Translations under genes and position numbers: made by a program
Shown: positions 8,901 to 15,230 of the stretch, one piece after another
Position numbering within the stretch: position 1 is the stretch's first letter
Layout of the letters: every line of letters begins with the position of its first letter
Notes under the pieces: generated by a model
The model's database searches: none
The model's input: only the letters and a program-made list of their open reading frames with translations
What the model was told of the DNA's origin: nothing
DNA from: Saccharospirillum sp.
Lineage (GTDB): Bacteria > Pseudomonadota > Gammaproteobacteria > Pseudomonadales > Natronospirillaceae
Assembly: GCA_018402545.1 (NCBI GenBank)
Contig: JAGYIL010000001.1
Coordinates: forward strand, 1,426,001 to 1,490,000
Reading direction: 5' to 3'
DNA length: 64,000 nt

Positions 8901-8952
8901 TCCTCATGATGCGTTCTTTCTGAGTTATCATTTGTGGCAGATTATTTCATAT

Positions 8953-8976
8953 TAGGGACTTATTCGCATATTACCT
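8953..8976 (+). repeat. 24-bp direct repeat, left flank of the AFG1-like gene
   Basis: It starts TAGGGACTTATTCGCA and ends TTACCT, differing from the copy at 10595-10618 at two adjacent positions in the middle. It sits inside an inverted repeat: TGGCAGATT at 8937-8945 pairs with AATCTGCCA at 8985-8993. It could mark the ends of an insertion that carried the ATPase gene in. Confidence 0.6.
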
Positions 8977-9026
8977 AGGTAAAAATCTGCCATAGGTTCA
9001 ATGGTTTGCAAGGTAAAGAGCTTTCG

Positions 9027-10520
9027 TCATTGCCGTCTCCATTCCTTTCCACCCATTTCTACCAACCGAGACGCGGCACGTCGAAAGGAAAAGGCGAGAT
9101 CATTGGCGGCCGATAATTGTGCCAGTGCCACGCCACTTCGACCCGTCGCCGACCACTCAAATTGTTCACCCTCTTTGGTGCGAATCATGGTCGTCGCAAA
9201 GGAACTCGAGTTTCCCCCCTTCTCACTAACAAACAACTCTTCATTTCCATCACTGCTTTCAACTTGCGCTTCAAACTCGACAAATAATTCATCGAGCGGG
9301 ACTTTTGCCGCTAGTACCAAGCGGGTGCGAGATTCATAACACACGTCAATGAGGGTCACGAATCGTCGCGCTTCGTCGAGGTGATTGGCGTCTAATTGCG
9401 GCACCCGGTCCATGATGAGGACCTGAAAACGGTCGCAGAGGGAAATATAATCGGCCGCGCCGAGTGGTTGGTAGCATAACTCGGAAAAGTCAAACCAGGC
9501 GCACCGGGCATTCAATCGGGCGACCTGGACGGTGCGACCGAAGGGTACGTGAATGGCCTCGGCCTCAGTTCCGGATGCAGTGCCACCAAATATTTCTTTC
9601 AACTGCGCCTGCATGTTGTTATCACTATTATTATCGCCGTGAACATCCTTGTTTGACCAAAAATAGGATTGACCATCAGCTCGAGTTTCGAGTCGATAAT
9701 CCTTGGCGGAATCCTCCATGGAGATAATGTCGAACGTGTGTTTTAACATGTCTATGAATGGCAAAAAGAGGGATCGGTTAATGCCTCCCTCATACAAGGC
9801 ATCGGGGGAGCGATTCGAGGTGGCCACCACCACGACATTCCAATCCAATAATAATAAAAAAAGTCGTTTCAAAATCATGGCATCGGCAACGTCTGTTACT
9901 TGAAATTCATCGAAACAGAGGAGTTGGGCTTCCTGTGCCAATTGGTGCGCAATGATGGGTATCGCATCATTTCGTGGGTGCTTCTGTTTGTAGACAAAGA
10001 TTCGATGATGGACGTCTAGCATGAATTCATGAAAGTGGACGCGGCGTTTGGTGATTTTTACGTGTTTGAAGCTGTGGCTGTCATTATTACAGCAAGAATC
10101 ATCAGGAACATTAACCGACGCGTAAAAGAGATCCATTAGAAAGCTCTTGCCAACCCCGACCGGTCCATGAATGTACATGCCTCGCGGTGGTGGACCAAAA
10201 GACCACAAATGGAATTTCTTTCGAAGAAAGGACTGAGCGGATGCCAAGGATCGCGTCAGTAACAGTAACAGCGGACTGCTGCTTGTAGAGCTGCTCTCTG
10301 TCGGTCTGTCGGTGCGCACGGGTACTGGTGTGAGCGAGGTAAGAGTCTCGTGCAGGGCATCGAGTTTTGCCGCCAGAGCGACTTGCGCGTCATCTCGTCG
10401 CACCTCCTCCGCATCCACCTTGCGTTCATCCGCCGCTGTCACGGGGCCTGTCGGGAGGGACCGCCGAGCAACGCGATGTTGTGCTGCCATATTCTTCATC
10501 ACCGTCTTCATCATCAACAT
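9027..10520 (-). CDS. AFG1/ZapE-family ATPase of eukaryotic appearance
   Basis: The protein has 497 residues, against about 370 for bacterial ZapE. The AFG1 core is intact: Walker A HGPVGVGKS, RRVHFHEFMLDVHHRI, Walker B LLCFDEFQVTDVADAMI, sensor VVVATSNRSPDALY, then GGINRSLFLPFIDML and DYRLET. Wording such as LYEGGINRS and LAQEAQLL is closer, from memory, to eukaryotic (stramenopile-type) mitochondrial AFG1 than to ZapE. The insertions are low-complexity and rich in Ser and Asn (SSSTSSS; NNDS; GDNNSDNN), unlike the neighbours. No ribosome site precedes the ATG and an in-frame stop lies shortly upstream. It lies between 24-bp direct repeats in an accessory region. Transfer from a eukaryote is likely; expression is doubtful, and contamination of the assembly should be excluded. 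Confidence 0.8.
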   Translation of the reverse strand: MLMMKTVMKNMAAQHRVARRSLPTGPVTAADERKVDAEEVRRDDAQVALAAKLDALHETLTSLTPVPVRTDRPTESSSTSSSPLLLLLTRSLASAQSFLRKKFHLWSFGPPPRGMYIHGPVGVGKSFLMDLFYASVNVPDDSCCNNDSHSFKHVKITKRRVHFHEFMLDVHHRIFVYKQKHPRNDAIPIIAHQLAQEAQLLCFDEFQVTDVADAMILKRLFLLLLDWNVVVVATSNRSPDALYEGGINRSLFLPFIDMLKHTFDIISMEDSAKDYRLETRADGQSYFWSNKDVHGDNNSDNNMQAQLKEIFGGTASGTEAEAIHVPFGRTVQVARLNARCAWFDFSELCYQPLGAADYISLCDRFQVLIMDRVPQLDANHLDEARRFVTLIDVCYESRTRLVLAAKVPLDELFVEFEAQVESSDGNEELFVSEKGGNSSSFATTMIRTKEGEQFEWSATGRSGVALAQLSAANDLAFSFRRAASRLVEMGGKEWRRQ

Positions 10521-10594
10521 GATGAGTTTATCAACATGGTAAGGAAAGTACGATCAAGTCCGCTTCTTCCCGCTTTTTTCGATTGTCTCAGGTC

Positions 10595-10618
10595 TAGGGA
10601 CTTATTCGCAATTTACCT
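10595..10618 (+). repeat. 24-bp direct repeat, right flank of the AFG1-like gene
   Basis: Same orientation as 8953-8976 with 22 of 24 positions identical. It interrupts the cassette gene fragment to its right: the TAA that ends that fragment lies within this repeat. Confidence 0.6.
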
Positions 10619-10847
10619 CGTTGGTTTCCCCAAGATCTTTGAGGAGTTGCGAAAGCGTGTAAGAGACCCTTTCCTCCTCTCGGGTTTCCGCATCTAGTAA
10701 ATCACACAGAAGCCCAGTCAGAGCTTCCTCTTGCCAGGGTCGTTTACGTGTAAGTCGGCTAGCCACCACATCATCTAATGCATCGAAATGCCTTAGGAGC
10801 AGTCGGATTGTGCGAGGTGATAATACTAGATCTATTCCTCTATCTGT
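10602..10847 (-). pseudogene. Truncated integron-cassette gene, unrecognised
   Basis: An open minus-strand frame of 81 codons has coding-like content (SPRTIRLLLRHFDALDDVV, then PWQEEALTGLLCDLLDAET). It follows directly after the attC R' box at 10846-10852 and an AGAGGA ribosome site, as cassette genes do, but no ATG, GTG or TTG sits at the expected place. Its 3' end is replaced by the 24-bp repeat, which supplies the stop codon. It reads as the N-terminal part of a cassette gene destroyed by the insertion that carries the AFG1-like gene. The family was not recognised. Confidence 0.45.
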
Positions 10848-10900
10848 TTAACACCCGCGTAAAGCGCGCGAGGTACGAGCGTCGCCTTTGACGCGCTTGT
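10846..10900 (-). repeat. attC site (R' side), split by a group II intron
   Basis: The plus-strand GTTTAAC at 10846-10852 is the complement of the R' box GTTAAAC. AAGCGCG (10862-10868) pairs with CGCGCTT (10893-10899), giving the attC stem. Joining 10900 to 12819 restores CTTGT-TATCTGT, whose complement contains the R'' box of the GNAT cassette. The attC was therefore whole before the intron entered. Confidence 0.65.
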
Positions 10901-12818
10901 GTACGCCCAGCATGGGCATGAACTAATGGGGTGAAAGTCCCCTGTGGGAAGATCGCCGTCGAAAACCATGCTGTGATTAGACGATAACCACTAGCGAATG
11001 GCAAGGGCTCCACCGTGAGGTGTGGTCCGGAGGAAGCCGCTAGCAAATTTGCGAGCTGATGAACAAGAACGTTATACGAGGCGTAGGCTGGAGGCGAGTT
11101 GGCACAAGACAATGAAGCCATGTGATCTAACGGCCACCGTAAATGACGCAGTTGCGCAAAGAAAGTTCATGCTCTTATCTGGGGAGATCTGCTTAACCCG
11201 CGATCGGTAAGCAACCAGTTAGGCCCTGGTATACAAGTGCCTTGGCCCCCCGGCCCCATCAACCGGGGGGAGCAAACCGATGAAAACCGATAGCGCCCAC
11301 AGGGGTAACCCTGTGGGTGATTGAGCAGAAGTCAGCAGAGGGCGTAGTAGCCAAACACCTGCCGTAATGGGCAGGACACGGTGAAGGCCCGAACATCCAA
11401 AGAAAGGAGGAGCCTTGTCAAACTTGAATACACGAATGCCGACCGGCGATGACGTGACTCAGCGTATTGACCCGAAGCCAGCCTTTAGTAACGATCTGTT
11501 CGAACAGGTACTTCAGCCTGCGAACTTACAGCGGGCCTGGAAACAGGTTCGAGCCAATAAAGGCGCTGCCGGAGTCGACGGCATGTCCGTAGATGACTTC
11601 CCGGCATGGGTTACCTCGGGTGAATGGGGCAAAGTAAAAGCCGTGCTACGCGCCGGAAATTACTACCCACAACCCGTCAGGCGAGTTGAGATCGAGAAAC
11701 CAGACGGTGGTAAGCGCCCACTGGGCATCCCGACGGTCATTGATCGAGTTATACAACAAGCCATAGCCCAAGTGCTCACGCCCATTTTCGACCCGTCCTT
11801 CTCATCGCACAGCTTTGGGTTCCGGCCGGGGCGAAATGGGCATCAAGCGGTAAAGCAGGTACAGCAGATCATCAAACAGAAACGGCGAATCGCCGTGGAT
11901 GTGGATCTGTCGAAGTTCTTTGACCGGGTTAATCACGATTTGCTGATGACGTTAGTGGGCCGACGGGCTCACGACAAACGGTTAATGCAGCTGATTGCAC
12001 GGTATCTACGAACTGGGTTTATCGATAACCAGCTCTTCCATGAGACCCGAGAAGGTGTGCCTCAAGGCGGCCCTCTGTCGCCACTGTTGGCCAACATCAT
12101 GCTCGACCCTCTGGATAAAGAGCTTGAGCAACGCGGACACTCGTTTGCTCGTTATGCCGACGACTTCATCATTCTGGTGAAAAGTCAGCGTGCGGGAGAG
12201 CGTGTGTTGCGCGGTATTACTCTATACCTGCAAAACCGATTGAAGCTTGTGATCAACACGGAGAAAAGCCAAGTGGTGAAAACCAGCGAGAGCAAGTTCC
12301 TGGGTTTTACCTTCGCAAATGGTCGCATTAAATGGCACCCGCATACGCTGCAGAAGTTCAAGCAACGAATACGGGAGCTTACCAACCGCAATTGGGGCGT
12401 TAGTATGCGGTACCAGCTCTTTAAAACCAGTCAGTACATTGCTGGTTGGATTAACTACTTTGGCATCGCCAATTGTTATCAGCTTTGCTGCGATCTGGAT
12501 CACTGGATTCGCAGGCGAGTTAGGATGGCATACTGGCGACAGTGGCGGAAACCTCGCACCAAAGTCAGGAATCTATTGAAGCTAGGTGTGCCGATCAAGT
12601 CTGCGGTTGGATGTGGCATCACAAGTAAGGGCCCATGGCGAAGCTCGAAAACACCGGGTATCAATCAGGCGCTAAATGACGCGTTCCTGAAGAAAGCCGG
12701 GTTAGTCTCGCTACGCGATGGATGGATCAAGCTTCACTACTCTGGGTGAAACGCCCTGTGCGGATCCGCATGCAGGGTGTTGTGGGGACTGGGGGTTAGA
12801 TACCCCCGGTTACCCGAT
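10901..12818 (+). mobile_element. Group II intron (group IIC-attC type)
   Basis: The 5' end (near 10899-10901, GTGTACGCCC) leads into a structured region with AGCATGGGC and GGTGAAAGTCCCC, typical of group II domain I. After the maturase gene, GCCCTGTGCGG and CGCATGCAGGG pair as a domain V-like hairpin, and the intron ends near TACCCGAT. The ends are placed to within about 2 bases by reconstructing the target attC: the insertion point is TTGT|T, the known target of group IIC-attC introns, and the intron is antisense to the cassettes, as expected for that type. Confidence 0.8.
11415..12749 (+). CDS. ltrA: Group II intron reverse transcriptase/maturase
   Basis: This 444-residue intron-encoded protein splices the intron and copies it into new sites. 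Reverse transcriptase blocks are visible in order: RPLGIPTVIDRVIQQAIAQV (101-120), SFGFRPGR (133-140), VDVDLSKFFDRVNHD (161-175), GVPQGGPLSPLLANI (214-228) and the catalytic YADD (247-250). The maturase (domain X) part is at about 310-400. No HNH endonuclease follows, which fits group IIC proteins that use hairpins or attC sites as targets. A clear ribosome site (AAAGGAGGA) precedes the start. It appears intact, so the intron may be mobile. Confidence 0.92.
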   Translation: MSNLNTRMPTGDDVTQRIDPKPAFSNDLFEQVLQPANLQRAWKQVRANKGAAGVDGMSVDDFPAWVTSGEWGKVKAVLRAGNYYPQPVRRVEIEKPDGGKRPLGIPTVIDRVIQQAIAQVLTPIFDPSFSSHSFGFRPGRNGHQAVKQVQQIIKQKRRIAVDVDLSKFFDRVNHDLLMTLVGRRAHDKRLMQLIARYLRTGFIDNQLFHETREGVPQGGPLSPLLANIMLDPLDKELEQRGHSFARYADDFIILVKSQRAGERVLRGITLYLQNRLKLVINTEKSQVVKTSESKFLGFTFANGRIKWHPHTLQKFKQRIRELTNRNWGVSMRYQLFKTSQYIAGWINYFGIANCYQLCCDLDHWIRRRVRMAYWRQWRKPRTKVRNLLKLGVPIKSAVGCGITSKGPWRSSKTPGINQALNDAFLKKAGLVSLRDGWIKLHYSG

Positions 12819-13249
12819 TATCTGTCATTCGCGATTCGCTTGAAATAGAACAGCTCCGGGTCACCCTCATCCAAGTTGTAGACTGTTCCACTTGGCGAAT
12901 ACCCAACAGCATCCATAAGTTTTTGCATTGGCTCGTTGGAATGATTGGTGGAGGTGAACAACTTGTCAGTTCGACACGCGTTTTCCAAGTACGTCAGCAG
13001 CTGCCTTGCGACACCTTGGCGGCGATGCGCTTCTGCGACCTGCAACATCGTGATAAATCCCTGGCCAAAAAATGTGTATTCAATAACTGCGTAACCCACT
13101 ACGGCTCCATCGACTTCGGCTACCACCACATTCCCAGCGGCCACCCACGACTGGATATGCTCCTTTCGTTCACCATCGTTGGGCCCAATCGTTTCCAGCC
13201 TGATCATTGCTTCGACGTCGGAGCTTGTCGCGTCACGGATTGAAATCAT
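12818..13249 (-). CDS. GNAT N-acetyltransferase (integron cassette)
   Basis: The 143-residue protein starts at MISIRDATSSDVEAM; an upstream in-frame ATG at 13274-13276 falls inside the attC and is less likely. The acetyl-CoA binding motif is RRQGVARQLL, preceded by the beta strands VVAEVDGAVVGYAVIEY. The substrate is unknown. The gene sits in a cassette whose first bases (GTTATCTGT, complement at 13256-13264) pair with its own R'' box, and its TAA stop (12818-12820) lies in that R'' box. The intron at 10901-12818 entered the attC immediately after it. Confidence 0.8.
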   Translation of the reverse strand: MISIRDATSSDVEAMIRLETIGPNDGERKEHIQSWVAAGNVVVAEVDGAVVGYAVIEYTFFGQGFITMLQVAEAHRRQGVARQLLTYLENACRTDKLFTSTNHSNEPMQKLMDAVGYSPSGTVYNLDEGDPELFYFKRIANDR

Positions 13250-13257
13250 ATGTTCAC

Positions 13258-13342
13258 AGATAACGCCGCTCAGCACGCGCGGTTACGGAATGGAGGCGCA
13301 GCCGCAATGCAGTAACCGTCGCCGTGACTGGCATGGTTACGT
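13258..13342 (-). repeat. attC site 3
   Basis: On the minus strand the R'' box is ACGTAAC (13336-13342) and the R' box GTTATCT (13258-13264). Between them lie GGTTAC arms and a GCGGCTGCGCC central hairpin. Its body resembles the sites at 13706-13790 and 14087-14160. Confidence 0.75.
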
Positions 13343-13675
13343 TTTGAGTCTGGCACGGAGTTCCTCAGCTGTGTAGGTGAGAGACTCTTGCCCATATCGT
13401 GGTGAGGCCAAGACATCAACGATTTGCATGCTCGACGACCCCAACCAGGCAGCACCCACGAAATTGCTCATCGGTACGAACACAGGGGACAGCCCACTTT
13501 TCTTCAGCTGCTCGGCGAAGACTTTTGCTTTCTATGCGGACGACCAAACAGGCAGCGCCCTGCCTCCCTCCGCTGATAGGGCATAAAGCGATGGGCCTGC
13601 CATTAGCACCCAAACACCATCTTGCCCCAGAACAGAGGTGATAAATTCGTGATCACCGATGATTTCCACATTCAT
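13337..13675 (-). pseudogene. DUF2750-like cassette gene with a nonsense codon
   Basis: A 112-codon frame starts at ATG 13673-13675 and ends at a TAA (13337-13339) inside the attC R'' box. Codon 48 is TAG (13532-13534), between LPVWSSA and KAKVFAEQL. The pattern of small domain (GVWVLMAGPSLYAL, LPVW, FVPMSNFVGAAWL) resembles DUF2750 proteins, which are often found in cassettes; function unknown. Apart from the stop codon the frame is intact, so the break is recent, a sequencing error, or suppressed. Confidence 0.6.
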
Positions 13676-13705
13676 CCAATTACTCTATACCTTGTCGACG
13701 ACGAA

Positions 13706-13790
13706 ACGTAACGCCAGCCAGCATGCGCGGCTACGGAATGAAGGCGAAGCCGCAATGTAGTAGACGTCGCCGTGCCTGCATTGGTTATGT
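13706..13790 (-). repeat. attC site 2
   Basis: On the minus strand the R'' box is ACATAAC (13784-13790) and the R' box GTTACGT (13706-13712). CTAC and GTAG arms flank the GGCTTCGCC hairpin. The R'' box pairs with the first bases of the preceding Imm32-like cassette. Confidence 0.8.
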
Positions 13791-14063
13791 TTTTGAATAC
13801 GGCTTGCCACCGTCCACCGTAGGCCAACCATATACTTTGACATGATTTATAAGCCTGCCTTTTTCCGACTGTTGTTCGGATGACAACTCGTTGCCACCCC
13901 ACTCGTTGGTGAAATAGTGCTCATGGGGAAAATCTCCAGCTTTCGCTTTTCCAGCAATCTCGAGAAGCTGCTTTGCAAAATACTCTAGGCCCGCTGGATC
14001 TCCATGAACAAAGACCTGCTCACCTTCCTCGTCAGTTTCGAATGTCAGTAGGTAATCGTCCAT
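13785..14063 (-). CDS. Imm32-like immunity protein (integron cassette)
   Basis: This 92-residue acidic protein carries the VFVHGDPAGLEYFAKQLLEIA block followed by HEHYFTNEWGGNELS, the arrangement of the Imm32 family, predicted to neutralise polymorphic toxins. No toxin gene lies nearby, so it would be an orphan immunity cassette, which is common in integron arrays. The TAA stop (13785-13787) falls in the attC R'' box. The cassette begins GTTATGTTTT (complement near 14084-14093), which pairs with its own R'' context AAAACATAAC. Confidence 0.65.
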   Translation of the reverse strand: MDDYLLTFETDEEGEQVFVHGDPAGLEYFAKQLLEIAGKAKAGDFPHEHYFTNEWGGNELSSEQQSEKGRLINHVKVYGWPTVDGGKPYSKT

Positions 14064-14086
14064 ACTTTCTCAGAAAACATAACGCT

Positions 14087-14160
14087 TGCAGCATGCGCGC
14101 CCACGAAATGGAGCCGAAGGCGCAATGTAGTGGGCGTCCGACAACAGCCCATTGTTAAGA
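14087..14160 (-). repeat. attC site 1
   Basis: On the minus strand the R'' box is TCTTAAC (14154-14160) and the R' box GTTATGT (14087-14093). The stem GCGCCCAC/GTGGGCG and a GCGCCTTCGGCTCC central hairpin lie between them. The R'' context GCCTCTTAAC pairs over 10 bp with GTTAAGAGGC at the start of the same cassette (14483-14492). Confidence 0.85.
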
Positions 14161-14478
14161 GGCCGGCCCTTGGATTTGAAGCCAACCTTGGTGTTCGCAG
14201 TAACTGGCGAAATCTGGGTAGTTTTCATTGATCCACATTTCACTGGGATGATCATGAAAGCCCACGATTCCAACACCCCGATCCCGAATCTCTAGATTCG
14301 TGCAGTTGCCAATGCCCTTTTGAGTGAGCCTGCCTCGCTCGGAGAAGTCGGTAACCACATCATTATCAACTACCACGCAGGGCTCGGACGCGATCTCTAT
14401 CGCGTGCAGGCAAATACTTCGATAGTTCTTGGGGAGCACAGGAATGAGCCTGAATGATCCTTTCTGCTTCCAGAACAT
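14155..14478 (-). CDS. Unknown integron-cassette protein
   Basis: The 107-residue protein starts at MFWKQKG (ATG 14476-14478), chosen because the cassette itself begins at about 14492; longer frames would start outside the cassette. The TAA stop (14155-14157) lies in the attC R'' box. The C-terminal half has GVGIVGFHDHPSEMW, with a His-Asp-His triplet that could bind metal. The family was not recognised. It is the first cassette of the visible array. Confidence 0.6.
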   Translation of the reverse strand: MFWKQKGSFRLIPVLPKNYRSICLHAIEIASEPCVVVDNDVVTDFSERGRLTQKGIGNCTNLEIRDRGVGIVGFHDHPSEMWINENYPDFASYCEHQGWLQIQGPAS

Positions 14479-14492
14479 GATGCCTCTTAACA

Positions 14493-15226
14493 GTTTATTC
14501 ATCGTCGTTTCCGCCGGTGATCCCGATAAGCATGATACGAAACCTATCACACCAAACTATTTAGACCCAGTAACCAAGGGCTTTAGGTCGCTATACACCT
14601 CGAAAAACATCGAATATCAAAACCGGCAAAACCGTCGCATCAGACGACTATTCCTGGTATCAGCGTCTCTCGCGACACATATTCCGGGATATCCCCGGTA
14701 TCAGCGTCGCTCCCCCCCATATTCTATGTGATCATGTTCTCATTCCCATGTCGTCTAGGGCGGGGTACGGCGATCAGGTACAAATAAACGATCCAGTTGT
14801 CACTTGTATGAACAGGAGTTGTTTTTCCGAAAAATGAATTTTCGCATTACTCGGGAGGTTTTGAGGCACTCAAATTTGGTGGTTATTGAGATTTATTCTC
14901 ATGTTATGCAAGCAATTGAACTAGATATCGTGAATTGATAATTATCGTTTAGACTCGCTACCGCCCGGCCGGTTACAGGGCGCACCAAGGGGAAAATCGT
15001 TGTTTGGTTACCATTGCACTCTGTGATTCAGTTGGCAAGTATTTATTGAGTAGAGGTATCGCATCTGTCCGCTTTTAGTTTGCTGGGCTCAATTCACTGG
15101 TTTTTATACTCCCCAAGGCACTTCGACAGGCTCAGTGCGAACGGAATGGGGTTTTGGGGTTTGATAGTCTCAGCATGACCGGGTCTGTAGTTTGTTTTGC
15201 TTCCTGTCGCCCAGGGGACTGGCCTC
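14493..15226. other. Region between the cassette array and topB
   Basis: No gene is supported, and no integrase gene. The array would need an attI or an earlier attC just right of 14492, but no clear attC fold is seen there. An imperfect duplication with a 41-bp offset starts GGTATCAGCGTC at 14656 and 14697. A sequence CTTCGACAGGCTCAG (about 15121-15135), a short motif dispersed in many bacterial genomes, lies near 15125. The stretch 14760-15060 is AT-rich with nothing recognised. Confidence 0.5.
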
Positions 15227-15230
15227 CTAC
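15206..15230 (-). repeat. REP-like palindrome at the end of topB
   Basis: Read on the minus strand it starts GTAGGAG and continues with the palindrome CCAGTCCCCTGG and GGCGAC. The same unit occurs twice, head to head, at 62382-62475. The GTAG head is a REP hallmark. The topB stop codon TAG (15227-15229) lies inside this head. Confidence 0.7.

Noticed and set aside
14493-14560. attI site or remnant integrase
   Set aside because: The recombination point at 14492 is clear, but no integrase frame or recognisable attI structure is present to the right.
14650-14735. Tandem repeat or CRISPR-like pair (GGTATCAGCGTC twice)
   Set aside because: Only two imperfect copies 41 bp apart, with no third repeat or spacer pattern.
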